Source of the DNA: Thermotogaceae bacterium
GTDB taxonomy: Bacteria; Thermotogota; Thermotogae; Thermotogales; Thermotogaceae
Length of the DNA stretch: 64,000 nucleotides
Assembly (NCBI GenBank): GCA_027065235.1
Contig: JAMOOR010000330.1
Span: forward strand, 1-64,000
Direction of reading: 5' to 3'
The notes below the pieces were generated by a model. That model had not been told where the DNA came from, ran no database searches, and saw only the letters and a list, made by a program, of their open reading frames with translations. Both the position numbers and the translations under genes were made by a program. Numbering within the stretch: the stretch's first letter is position 1; each line of letters opens with the position of its first letter. Positions 15,626-23,204 of the stretch are shown piece after piece.

Positions 15626-16006
15626 CTACTCAAGCGAACCAGCAACGAGGACAAGGGAGCGGACTCCCTTAATCCTCCCTTGTTCGTCCCTCACTGCTCC
15701 GTTAGGAGTAGGACCAGTGTTGGGAACGAGCACCGACTTTGCTCCTCTTGCGAGGAGCTTGTCGGCAGCTCCCTGAGCGACAAGCTGGGAAACAATGATA
15801 TGTTTCCCAGTGATGTCTACTCCCTCAGGGAGCTGAAGCTCCCCATACTGGGTGCGGACAACTGGGATTTCTCCCAGCTGTCCGCATACTTCCTCCTTCT
15901 GCTGGAGTCTTGCAACTCCAGCAGAAGGGATATTCATTTCACCGTTCTCTGTAAGAACGGTAACATTATGTGGTGTCAAGTTAACGAATAAGTTAACGAA
16001 CTCCAT
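15626..16006 (-). CDS. NLTPH-type small protein, 126 aa
   Basis: ATG 16006 follows a leader (AAACCAACTAAGGGAGG, 16012-16027 minus strand) and a TGTTATAAT promoter element at 16039-16047. The product begins VNLFVNLTPHNVTVL, then TENG, a strand-turn-strand and a C-terminal NTGPTPNGAVRDEQGR loop. It resembles the gene at 14662 in its first 60 residues. Its stop lies 6 bases before the structured RNA, so RNA and mRNA may be one transcript. The gene is also GC-richer towards its 3' end, as if acquired together with the RNA. Confidence 0.8.
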   Translation of the reverse strand: MEFVNLFVNLTPHNVTVLTENGEMNIPSAGVARLQQKEEVCGQLGEIPVVRTQYGELQLPEGVDITGKHIIVSQLVAQGAADKLLARGAKSVLVPNTGPTPNGAVRDEQGRIKGVRSLVLVAGSLE

Positions 16007-16038
16007 TACTTCCTCCCTTAGTTGGTTTGTCTACTATT

Positions 16039-16047
16039 ATTATAACA
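16039..16047 (-). promoter_or_regulatory. extended -10 element
   Basis: Reads TGTTATAAT on the minus strand, 33 bases upstream of the gene at 15626-16006. A separate CTATAATAA near 16088 faces the opposite way towards the gene at 16127. Confidence 0.5.
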
Positions 16048-16126
16048 CTTGGTTACTAAACAGTCAATTATCGGATTAGGTAGTCTGCTATAATAAAACT
16101 AAACAAACCAACTTAGGGAGGTGAAG

Positions 16127-17131
16127 ATGCTTACTTTAAAATTCAGAAGAAAAGGACAATGGATAGAATCTATCGTAGATGAGATTGAATTCAGAGATAA
16201 CGGTCTTGTATACAAGACCGTTGATACGACTTTTAAACTTCCCAGAGTCATTCTGGGAAGCAGCAGAAAAGCAGACAAATTATTGGAGCAGTTTGACTGT
16301 TCCGACCACAATCTCCTCATTATCTATTGGGGAGACATAGCTGATTACCACGTTCTCTACGTTACGGAGCAAGGGCTCCGTAGCGTAGGAGTGGAAGTAA
16401 GAAGGAAGGTAAGGGTTAGAAAAGTTGTTGATGAAAAAACCCTCACCGTTACCGAAGTAGAGGAAGAACTCCTCTACTTCAACGATGTCCTCGTGGGATA
16501 TAGGACTCTATCTAAAGTATCCCACGAAGAGCTGGAAGTAGAGGTAATTGCTTCCAGCTTTAAGACAGATATAGACTTAGTATGGTATGCTACTGCTGAA
16601 AGGAGGGGGGAAGTCATAGTTAGAAACAAAGACTTCCCCGAGGTTAAAAACAAAGTTAGTGTTTCTATAGGATTAAACGGAAACGCTTATGTATCCTGTT
16701 CTGTAGAAGAAGACGTCAAGAAACTACTCCCTGAAAGTTTCATTAGGGAGCAACAGGAACAGCTCCAGAAAGACTTCCAAGAGTGGAAGTCTAAAGTCAG
16801 CTCCATTTTCGGAGTTGATGTTTCTGGAGCTAAAACCGTAGAGGGAGTGTATGAGCTGGTTAAAGAAAGATACCCAGCTCTCACTCCAATAGCGTTTGAG
16901 AAAGTTCTGGATGGGAAGCTTTCTGTTTCTCAAATCCCGTCCAGAGAAGAAGCGAAAGAAGTTAAAAAGCACATCACTAAGGGGGGATACTGGGAAGATG
17001 ACGACACTGCAGTCGTTGACCTTTCCGGTGTCCCTGAAGAACTCTTTCCTGCTGCACACTTCGTAGTAGAAAGTGAGTTCCTATTTGTTGAATGGGAAAC
17101 TCCCACCAGAGCAAGGTGTTACAGCGAATAG
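16127..17131 (+). CDS. hypothetical protein, 334 aa
   Basis: ATG 16127 follows the textbook leader AAACCAACTTAGGGAGGT (16105-16122). The protein is beta-rich for the first 200 residues (alternating strands such as YKTVDTTFKLPRVILG), then has a helical segment (REQQEQLQKDFQEWKSKVSS) and an acidic C-terminal strand region. No family recognised. A second leader copy lies 22 bases after its stop, so the gene is bracketed by direct repeats. Confidence 0.75.
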   Translation: MLTLKFRRKGQWIESIVDEIEFRDNGLVYKTVDTTFKLPRVILGSSRKADKLLEQFDCSDHNLLIIYWGDIADYHVLYVTEQGLRSVGVEVRRKVRVRKVVDEKTLTVTEVEEELLYFNDVLVGYRTLSKVSHEELEVEVIASSFKTDIDLVWYATAERRGEVIVRNKDFPEVKNKVSVSIGLNGNAYVSCSVEEDVKKLLPESFIREQQEQLQKDFQEWKSKVSSIFGVDVSGAKTVEGVYELVKERYPALTPIAFEKVLDGKLSVSQIPSREEAKEVKKHITKGGYWEDDDTAVVDLSGVPEELFPAAHFVVESEFLFVEWETPTRARCYSE

Positions 17132-17153
17132 GTGGGGGTTCTCCCCTTTCTTA

Positions 17154-17169
17154 CCTAACTTAGGGAGGT
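17154..17169 (+). promoter_or_regulatory. orphan leader copy
   Basis: CCTAACTTAGGGAGGT on the plus strand. The DNA beyond it is the antisense of topB and holds no plus-strand gene, so the copy is orphaned, like the one at 15122-15138. Confidence 0.65.
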
Positions 17170-17175
17170 GTGTTT

Positions 17176-19356
17176 CTATCCGAACTCTACCTTTACTCCC
17201 TCATCAGTCAGCTTCAAGTAAGCTGAAAACTTCTTACCTTTTTTGCTTACAAGTCCCTTGACGAAAACTTTCTTTCCCTTAAACAGTTTTTCAGCTTGCT
17301 TTTCAGTCAAGTATTTTCCGAAAACTCGTTTCCAAACCACTTTTCCGCACTTTTCACACTTCCAACCCTTACTTCCGAGCGGAATCACTTTCCCACCACA
17401 GGTGCAGGTGCAAATTCCGTTTTCCTGCTTTTGCTTAACTTCTTTTAAAGCAGAGTCAATGAAGCTTTTAACGGTTTCAAAGTCAGTAGATGGTAACTTC
17501 CTACCTACCTGTTTTGAAAGTTTCCGTGCAAATTGAAGCATCTTCTTTGTAGCTTGAGGTTTGGAGTCTATCTTCTTCTGCTTCAGATTCTCTACCTCTT
17601 CTCTGACGAAAGAGCAGACGTCGGAATAGAAGTTCCTGTATCCGTTTCTTCCCAAGTTCTGAGTGTAGATAGCATCAAGCTGTTTTTCCCACTCTCCCGT
17701 CATTTCGGGAGAGGAAACTTTTGAGTCTCTTAAAGTCTCAATCAGCTTGAAAGCTTTCTCTGTCGGTATCAAAGATTTCTTTGAGACAAAAATGTAGTTT
17801 CTTTCTTTGAGCGTTTCTATGATGGAAGCTCTTGTAGCGGGAGTTCCCAGGTTGAGCTTCTTCATCGTATCTATCAAGCTCCCTTCGCTGTATCTGGGTG
17901 GAGGTTTAGTTTGTTTCTCTTCCAGAGACAGTTTCCTGATAGATACCATTTCTCCCTCTACAAGTTCCGGTAGGGGAGTAAAGTTACTTGAATAGAGAAC
18001 TTTCCAACCCGGAGATACCACGTTCTTTCCCTGAGAGATGAAGAGGTAGTCTCCGAGCTTCAGTTCTGCTTTGACTTCATCGTAAACGAAATAGTCAAGA
18101 AAAGCTCCCACGAAACGACGCAGAATAAGTGAGTAAATTCTCTTTTCTACTTCTCCTGCTTCTTTAGGAAGTACTCCCAGCGGGATAACAGCGTGGTGGT
18201 CTGTAAGTTTAGAGTCGTCAAAGACTCTTTTCCCGACTCTATTGACTGCATCTAAAACAGCAGGAGAAAGAGCGTCAGCAACTTTTCCTGCTATTGACGT
18301 AAGCTTGCTGAAAGCTTCTTTGGAAGATAGAAGTTTCTCCAACACCGACTTAACCAAACTTCTGTTAGCAGTTCCCAAGTAGTTTGAATCCGTTCTGGGG
18401 TAGCTGATGACTTTGTAGTCTTCGTAAAGCTTTTGTGCTGTTTTCAGAACCCTGTCTGCTGAATATCCCCACAGCTTGTTAGCTTCTTTCTGCAAGCTGG
18501 TAAGGGAGTGAAGAAGCGGTGGAGGTTCTTTTTTTCTCTTTCTCTTTACGGAAACTACAACAGCTTCTTTTACGTTCTTGAGAGAGGAAAGTATCTCTTT
18601 TGCTTTTTCTTTCTTCAGAAGTTCTCCCTCTTTCAGCTTACCTTTCTCTACAAGGAAGTCGTAAGATAAATAGCTTGGAAATTGACTACCGTCTTTTTCA
18701 AGCTGTGCTGAAACTACTGTATAGTCTTCAGGTTTGAAGTTCTTTCTCTCAATCTCCCTGTCAACTATCAGCTTCAGAACCGGAGTTTGGACTCTTCCTA
18801 CGCTCCATACAGACCTGTCGGACGCTAATAAAGTAACCAATCTGGTAAGGTTGATTCCAACTATCCAGTCAGCGTGCTGTCTCGCAAGTGCTGAGTAGTA
18901 GAGACTGTCAAACTGAGAAGCGGGTTTGAGGTTTTGAAGCTCTTTCTTTACAACTGCTGGAGTTAAAGAAAGAGAAGTCCAGAAACGCTTAACCTTGTTC
19001 CAGTCGTTAACTCCTGCGTACTGAAGAACGAGTCTTGCGAGGAGTTCTCCTTCTCTGCCGGCATCTCCGAAGTTGTAGATTTCCTCAGCTTCCTTGACCA
19101 GCTTCTTAATCGTCTCTAACTGTTTTTTCCTGTTTTTAATCGGACGGTAGCTGAACTTCTGCGGAATTATTGGTAGAGACTCCACTTCCCACTTGTTGGG
19201 AGCAATGCTGTCGTCTATTTCAAGCAGGTGTCCGTAACACCAAGTTATACAGTAGTCTCCGACTTTTAGGTATCCGTCTTTCTTTTCTATCTTTCCACCT
19301 ATTCCCTTAGCTACATCAAAAGCTACTGAGGGTTTTTCGGTAATGATGAGTTTCAA
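17176..19356 (-). CDS. topB: DNA topoisomerase III (type IA)
   Basis: The first residues MKLIITEKPSVA are the start of the TOPRIM domain (Glu7); GDAGREGE at about 97-104 gives the metal-binding acidic residues; the strand-passage tyrosine lies in VISYPRTDSNYL (about Tyr319). A four-Cys zinc ribbon (CTCGGK...CEKCGK) and a short OB-like tail end the protein. TTG 19356 is preferred because GGTAGGGGAACG precedes it and MKLIITEKPS is the family start. Plasmid topoisomerase III resolves replication and transfer intermediates. It follows several small genes of the leftward pilus operon. Confidence 0.92.
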   Translation of the reverse strand: MKLIITEKPSVAFDVAKGIGGKIEKKDGYLKVGDYCITWCYGHLLEIDDSIAPNKWEVESLPIIPQKFSYRPIKNRKKQLETIKKLVKEAEEIYNFGDAGREGELLARLVLQYAGVNDWNKVKRFWTSLSLTPAVVKKELQNLKPASQFDSLYYSALARQHADWIVGINLTRLVTLLASDRSVWSVGRVQTPVLKLIVDREIERKNFKPEDYTVVSAQLEKDGSQFPSYLSYDFLVEKGKLKEGELLKKEKAKEILSSLKNVKEAVVVSVKRKRKKEPPPLLHSLTSLQKEANKLWGYSADRVLKTAQKLYEDYKVISYPRTDSNYLGTANRSLVKSVLEKLLSSKEAFSKLTSIAGKVADALSPAVLDAVNRVGKRVFDDSKLTDHHAVIPLGVLPKEAGEVEKRIYSLILRRFVGAFLDYFVYDEVKAELKLGDYLFISQGKNVVSPGWKVLYSSNFTPLPELVEGEMVSIRKLSLEEKQTKPPPRYSEGSLIDTMKKLNLGTPATRASIIETLKERNYIFVSKKSLIPTEKAFKLIETLRDSKVSSPEMTGEWEKQLDAIYTQNLGRNGYRNFYSDVCSFVREEVENLKQKKIDSKPQATKKMLQFARKLSKQVGRKLPSTDFETVKSFIDSALKEVKQKQENGICTCTCGGKVIPLGSKGWKCEKCGKVVWKRVFGKYLTEKQAEKLFKGKKVFVKGLVSKKGKKFSAYLKLTDEGVKVEFG

Positions 19357-19386
19357 TCGTTCCCCTACCAGCAAAACAACAGAAAC

Positions 19387-19557
19387 TTAATCTGCATTCA
19401 CTACCCACAGAACGATTATGCAGTTTGCAGTAGTTTTCACGATGGGAGTCTTTCCCAACTTGTAGAGCTGTTCAAACAAACTGTTAAGCTGAGCTTCTAC
19501 TTCTTTTGGAGTCTCTCCTGTAGAACTTGAAATCGGGAAAATCCTGCACCTGAACAC
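19387..19557 (-). CDS. small protein, 56 aa
   Basis: GTG 19557 follows AGGAGGTAACAGCT, an excellent ribosome site. It ends 31 bases before topB. The sequence contains a helix (TPKEVEAQLNSLFEQLYKLG) and a final strand (TTANCIIVLWVV). It overlaps the gene at 19484-19642 in another frame. Unknown. Confidence 0.5.
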   Translation of the reverse strand: MFRCRIFPISSSTGETPKEVEAQLNSLFEQLYKLGKTPIVKTTANCIIVLWVVNAD

Positions 19558-19642
19558 AGCTGTTACCTCCTGAACACAACGTCATCTTGTAGAGCTGTGT
19601 GTCGGAAATTTCTACTCCTGCAAACAGGTCAAAGAACCGCAT
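19484..19642 (-). CDS. small protein, 52 aa
   Basis: ATG 19642 starts one base after the stop of the lipoprotein gene. MRFFDLFAGVEISDTQ and a Cys pair (TLCSGGNSC) are seen; the tail (RRDSKRSRSSA) lies in the overlap with the next gene and looks random, so this could be the first half of a programmed or accidental frameshift into that gene. Confidence 0.4.
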   Translation of the reverse strand: MRFFDLFAGVEISDTQLYKMTLCSGGNSCVQVQDFPDFKFYRRDSKRSRSSA

Positions 19643-19643
19643 T

Positions 19644-19928
19644 TTAGAAGCTTGCTTTTAGTTGTTCGTTTCTAATCTTGACATACATAAACGCTCCCTT
19701 AACTACATTTCCTTTTCCGTCCGTATAGGAACAGCGGTAGACTCTTATGAACTTTGCAGGAACGTAGTCAGGACTTTTGCTTACTTTCAGCTTGGGAACT
19801 ACAAAGCTTTGCTGTATTTCAGTAAGTGGAGTAACAGTTGGATTAACTGATACTTTATGTTGAGCTGTCGTTCCACAAGAAGCAAGAACTACAGTTCCTA
19901 AAAATAGCAAGAACAGTTTTTTATACAT
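19644..19928 (-). CDS. TraV-like lipoprotein of the conjugation machine
   Basis: The 94-residue product has a lipoprotein signal (hydrophobic LFLLFLGTVVLASC, lipobox LASC, Cys18). A short periplasmic domain with strands (YVPAKFIRVYRCSY) follows. In F-type secretion systems TraV is the small outer-membrane lipoprotein of the core complex with TraB and TraK. Position just after a TraL-like gene (overlap 8 bases) supports this; the sequence itself is too short to prove it. Confidence 0.5.
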   Translation of the reverse strand: MYKKLFLLFLGTVVLASCGTTAQHKVSVNPTVTPLTEIQQSFVVPKLKVSKSPDYVPAKFIRVYRCSYTDGKGNVVKGAFMYVKIRNEQLKASF

Positions 19929-20196
19929 ACCAGATTCTCCTACCCATTATTTTCTCAAGGAGCTTCCTAACGAAACGTCCCCTAACATTGTCCTTGCTCT
20001 TTCGGTTCTTATAAAAAAGCAAAGCAAACAACCACGCTAAAGGAGCAGGTAGAAAGAAGAAGTAGTTAACAAAGAGCAGAGGAAAGAAACCACCAAACAC
20101 CACGATAGTTACTATTAGTATTTCGTCCTGTTCCAGTCCCCAGATTTCGTACTCTCTATCGATGAGGTGAAAATTTTCTGTTTGTTTAACTTTCAA
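19921..20196 (-). CDS. traL: TraL/VirB3-like inner-membrane protein
   Basis: The 91-residue protein has a short N-terminal segment ending YEIWGLEQDEIL, two adjacent membrane segments (about 25-60) and a basic tail (KNRKSKDNVRGRF). Size, topology and position between the pilin gene and the lipoprotein gene match TraL of F-type systems (VirB3 counterpart). Confidence 0.6.
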   Translation of the reverse strand: MKVKQTENFHLIDREYEIWGLEQDEILIVTIVVFGGFFPLLFVNYFFFLPAPLAWLFALLFYKNRKSKDNVRGRFVRKLLEKIMGRRIWYV

Positions 20197-20199
20197 CGG

Positions 20200-20556
20200 T
20201 TAGTCTCCGCTGTCAGGAGTGATTATTTCGTCAGACAAGTTTCCTGCGCTTTCAGCAAACTTCTTGATTACCGGTCTTGCTTTCTCCATAGCAAAGTAGG
20301 TTACTCCTGCTGCAGACAAACCGAAGACAAAAGCTATTGCTGCTGCTGCAAAACTTCCCCTTTCTTTAATGAAACCAAACCCGACACCTGCACCCAGCAC
20401 TAAAAATACAGCTGGAATTGTAAATTCCAGCGCAGTCCAAAAGTTTGCTAAGAAGTAAAAAATCGGTCTAACTGCATCTAAAAAACCACCAGCAAAAGCC
20501 GGAACGGGAACTAACAGAAGTCCGAGGAACATTAAAGCAAGGTTTCTGCTTCTCAT
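20200..20556 (-). CDS. conjugative pilin precursor (TraA/VirB2-like)
   Basis: A signal peptide ending VPAFAGG (cleavage after Ala-Phe-Ala) precedes about 95 residues. These hold two long hydrophobic segments separated by a short Gly/Lys loop, the layout of TraA/VirB2/TrbC pilins. It is first in a leftward operon with TraL-like and TraV-like genes. ATG 20556 follows TAGGAGGAAGAG and a TGTTATAAT element. Confidence 0.65.
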   Translation of the reverse strand: MRSRNLALMFLGLLLVPVPAFAGGFLDAVRPIFYFLANFWTALEFTIPAVFLVLGAGVGFGFIKERGSFAAAAIAFVFGLSAAGVTYFAMEKARPVIKKFAESAGNLSDEIITPDSGD

Positions 20557-20585
20557 CTCTTCCTCCTATGCTGTTTCTGTGGTAT

Positions 20586-20594
20586 ATTATAACA
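20586..20594 (-). promoter_or_regulatory. extended -10 between divergent transfer genes
   Basis: TGTTATAAT on the minus strand, 30 bases upstream of the pilin gene. TATATTAT on the plus strand overlaps it and may serve the gene at 20639. Confidence 0.5.
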
Positions 20595-20638
20595 CGAAAG
20601 CAACAAAATCAATAACACTAAAGTAACAGGAGAAGCGA

Positions 20639-21106
20639 ATGAAACAAGCAAAAAGAAACAGACTTGCAGTTTGGTTGGATGCAAGCGACGAAACAGTCAG
20701 ATGGTTGAAGTATGAAGTTCCTCCAAAAGAAAGAGGAAGAGTAATCAGAAAAGCTTTAGAGCTTTACTTAAAGTTTTCTTTTGTAGAAGAAAACAAGATA
20801 AGCAATCTTTCTGCTGATAAGGAAAGGAAAGAAAAAATCAGCTACTACAAAGCGTTAGCTAAGAGACTGACGAAAAAAGTGAAGAAACTTGAAGAAAAGA
20901 TAAAGAAAGAAAAGCAAGCTCTTGTAGTTGACGAAAATGCTGTAATTATCGGAGAAGCTGTTTTGTCTCAAATTCAGCTTGCTTTTCCAGACAGGGACAT
21001 AAGCGACGACCTCATACAGACAATTCTCGTCCGTGGTATCAGGGACTTAAAGAAGGAAGAAGCAGAAATGGAAAAAAGAGAACTTTTAGGTCTGGAGAAG
21101 CTGTGA
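20639..21106 (+). CDS. ribbon-helix-helix-type protein
   Basis: Residues 7-45 (LAVWLDASDETVRWLKYEV then GRVIRKALELYLKF) match a ribbon-helix-helix layout. A long Lys/Glu coiled coil (about 75-100) and a helical C-terminus follow. RHH proteins in conjugative systems are often relaxosome accessories (TraY-like) or operon repressors. It heads the rightward transfer operon, divergent from the pilin operon, so autoregulation of both is plausible. Confidence 0.6.
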   Translation: MKQAKRNRLAVWLDASDETVRWLKYEVPPKERGRVIRKALELYLKFSFVEENKISNLSADKERKEKISYYKALAKRLTKKVKKLEEKIKKEKQALVVDENAVIIGEAVLSQIQLAFPDRDISDDLIQTILVRGIRDLKKEEAEMEKRELLGLEKL

Positions 21107-21387
21107 AACGGGGATTGATAATTCCTCTGCTTGCAGGAGCTGTTTTCTGTTTCCTGCTTCTTTTGATGGTGGGATACAAAGTTATCGTCGTATCTCCCGA
21201 CGGTAGGAAGTATGTAGTAGGAAGTGGTAATTGGAAAGTAAAAAACTTTTACGAGGAGGTTTTCAATGAAGCACTTGAACAAGCTGATAGCAGGAACGTT
21301 ACTTCTGTCGTTCGTCGGTGGAACAGCTTACGGATTGACGCAACAGAAAGAAAAACTTCCACCGAACTTACACAAAGTAGAAACTAA
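21103..21387 (+). CDS. small membrane-anchored protein overlapping the next gene
   Basis: GTG 21103 overlaps the previous stop (GTGA). A strong N-terminal membrane segment (LIIPLLAGAVFCFLLLLMVGY) and a short strand pair follow. From about residue 55 the frame lies wholly inside the next gene (120-base overlap) and its residues look random. Either the overlap is genuine or a stop has been lost; the gene probably functioned with about 55 residues. Confidence 0.45.
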   Translation: MKRGLIIPLLAGAVFCFLLLLMVGYKVIVVSPDGRKYVVGSGNWKVKNFYEEVFNEALEQADSRNVTSVVRRWNSLRIDATERKTSTELTQSRN

Positions 21388-22045
21388 AACCGAAACTGTT
21401 ACCTACTACATTTACAAGGTCAGAAAAGACGGAACGGAAGTGGAATTTCCGATAGTTAAAGTCGGAGATTACTACTACGGATTGAAGATGAAGTTGGTTA
21501 ACGGACTGTTTAAGAGAGTAGAACCGAAAACAAGATTGGTTCCTGTAGACGCTTCATTCTTGAAAGATGCAGAAAAGAAACTTTCGGGTTATTCATTTAC
21601 CATAAAAGGAAGCGGTAAAGGTAAGCTTTACGTTGTATTTGATTCGCTGTGTCCTTTCTGTATGAGACTTGTGCAAAGCGGAAAAGTAGACGAAAAATTA
21701 AACGAATTCAAGAAGAAGTATGCTGAAGTTGTTTTTCTCCCGCTTGTTGTCCACGGAGATGCTTCTATTCAAGGACTTGCTTGCATCTACGACAAGTCAA
21801 AGAAAGAAGGAATAGAAAAAGCAATTAAGGAAGTATTCAGTTGGAAGAAAGGTAAAAGCTGGGAAGAATATGTCAACAAGCTTAATTCCTGCAAAGTATC
21901 TCCGAAAACAAAAGAAAAGATAAAGGAAGTTTCAAAACTGCTCGTCAAGAACGGAGTTTATGCAACTCCGACGTTCTTCTACTTCAACGGTAAGAACTAC
22001 TACAAGAGTGTCGGTATCCCAAACTTTAAGGGAGTAGAGAAGTGA
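21266..22045 (+). CDS. DsbC-like periplasmic thiol-disulfide protein
   Basis: A signal peptide (LIAGTLLLSFVGGTAYG) precedes an N-terminal beta dimerisation-like part. A thioredoxin fold follows with the active site CPFC (about residue 130) and the cis-Pro strand VYATPTFFYF near 235. F-type systems commonly carry DsbC/TrbB-like isomerases to mature Cys-rich TraU, TraH and TraN. Here TraU- and TraH-like proteins with many Cys are encoded just downstream. ATG 21266 follows ACGAGGAGG. Confidence 0.75.
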   Translation: MKHLNKLIAGTLLLSFVGGTAYGLTQQKEKLPPNLHKVETKTETVTYYIYKVRKDGTEVEFPIVKVGDYYYGLKMKLVNGLFKRVEPKTRLVPVDASFLKDAEKKLSGYSFTIKGSGKGKLYVVFDSLCPFCMRLVQSGKVDEKLNEFKKKYAEVVFLPLVVHGDASIQGLACIYDKSKKEGIEKAIKEVFSWKKGKSWEEYVNKLNSCKVSPKTKEKIKEVSKLLVKNGVYATPTFFYFNGKNYYKSVGIPNFKGVEK

Positions 22046-22509
22046 GAATTCTTGAGTTTAAAGATTACTGTTCTGGATTAGTTTTGAGGAACAGGATTTA
22101 CTTGGGAGTTATGTTCTTGCTTTTTTTAGCTCTGCTTTACACGACTGTTACTCCGAAGATTTATGAAGCGCCGGGAACGAAGTACCTGCTTTTTGCTGTC
22201 TACAAGTACAACTATACACCGGAAGATTACAGAAAAACATTTTTGAAGTGGGAACTTCAGTCTCCTCTTCTTGACAAGGAGAAGCTGATAAAACAGGTAG
22301 AAGAAAACAGAATCTACTCTTACTTCCGTCCCAAGCGTGTTAGGAAACTAAAGAACGAAAAGGGTGCGTGGTTAGTCTGCGGAAAGAGGGTAGTTTTTAC
22401 AGACAGTCCGCAGTTTCAGAAATTAAAGCAGGGATACTTCTGTGCGAGAATCAAAAACGTCGGTGGGAAATTTTTCGTAGAGGAGGAAAAGTGGTTAAGC
22501 GTTCGCTAA
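22042..22509 (+). CDS. TraE/VirB8-like membrane protein (probable)
   Basis: GTG 22042 overlaps the previous stop. One membrane segment (about 18-38), then a soluble periplasmic domain of about 115 residues ending in strands WLVCGKRVVFTD and GYFCARIKNVGGKFFVEEEKW. This matches the single-span plus small alpha/beta domain plan of TraE/VirB8. Identification rests on topology, length and position. Confidence 0.45.
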   Translation: MRILEFKDYCSGLVLRNRIYLGVMFLLFLALLYTTVTPKIYEAPGTKYLLFAVYKYNYTPEDYRKTFLKWELQSPLLDKEKLIKQVEENRIYSYFRPKRVRKLKNEKGAWLVCGKRVVFTDSPQFQKLKQGYFCARIKNVGGKFFVEEEKWLSVR

Positions 22510-23204
22510 TAGTTAGCTTGCTTTTAGTTTCTTCTGCTTCTGCTTCTTCCTGCATTGATTTTTGGGGGACGGGGTGTCCCGTCCAGCAGAAGCAGGTTAA
22601 AAAGCAGAAGCAGGAGAAGCAGAAAAAACTGACGAAAGAGCAAGTTCTTTTAAAGCTCTACAATCAGTCTTTAAGCTGGACTCCCGACAACTTGTCTCCG
22701 ATTGAAAAGTATGTAGCACTACATCCTGAAGATGAAGAAGCTGTAAAGCTTCTGCGAAAGTATTTAGCAGTTAGACAGATAAGAGCTTGCTACTTGGAAA
22801 GAGGACTACTCGGGAAAGATTCTTCCTACTGTAGAAAGCTGGAAGAATCTTGGAAAAGCTGGTTACAGGGTTCTTCCACTTCCACTTCCACCTCTACTGT
22901 TTCGTTTTCTTCCAGCGGTTCCGATGTTGCTGATAAGCAGATTACGTATCTCTTCTTCTACTCTTTTTCTTGTCCGCGCTGCGAAAAAACGCTTCCTATT
23001 GTAGAAAGAGTTCTGGGAAGTAAAGTAAAGCTAATACCAGCAAGCAGTTTCACAGCAAATTACTTCAACGAGTGGAAAGTAACAACCGTTCCTACTCTCA
23101 TTGCAGTTAGAGGAAAGAAAGCTCTCCGCTTGACGGGAGAGTTTGACGAAAGCAAGCTGAAAGCTTTCTTAAAAATCGCAACAGCTAAACTTCTTCCAAA
23201 TTAA
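22491..23204 (+). CDS. traF: TraF-like thioredoxin-fold pilus assembly protein
   Basis: GTG 22491 follows AGAGGAGGAAAA; longer in-frame starts overlap the previous gene without a ribosome site. A signal peptide (SLIVSLLLVSSASAS) is followed by a Lys/Gln-rich linker and a helical domain (TPDNLSPIEKYVALHPED). A Ser/Thr spacer leads into a C-terminal thioredoxin fold with CPRC (YSFSCPRCEKTLPIVERV). TraF in F-type systems has this order and helps pilus assembly. The CxxC is intact, whereas many TraF proteins have lost it. Confidence 0.7.
   Translation: MVKRSLIVSLLLVSSASASSCIDFWGTGCPVQQKQVKKQKQEKQKKLTKEQVLLKLYNQSLSWTPDNLSPIEKYVALHPEDEEAVKLLRKYLAVRQIRACYLERGLLGKDSSYCRKLEESWKSWLQGSSTSTSTSTVSFSSSGSDVADKQITYLFFYSFSCPRCEKTLPIVERVLGSKVKLIPASSFTANYFNEWKVTTVPTLIAVRGKKALRLTGEFDESKLKAFLKIATAKLLPN

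Noticed and set aside
15232-15991. Several 80-180 residue open frames on both strands through the GC-rich stretch
   Set aside because: They are Pro/Arg/Gly/Ser-rich without ribosome sites, overlap each other, and coincide with strong hairpins; long open frames are expected by chance in GC-rich DNA.
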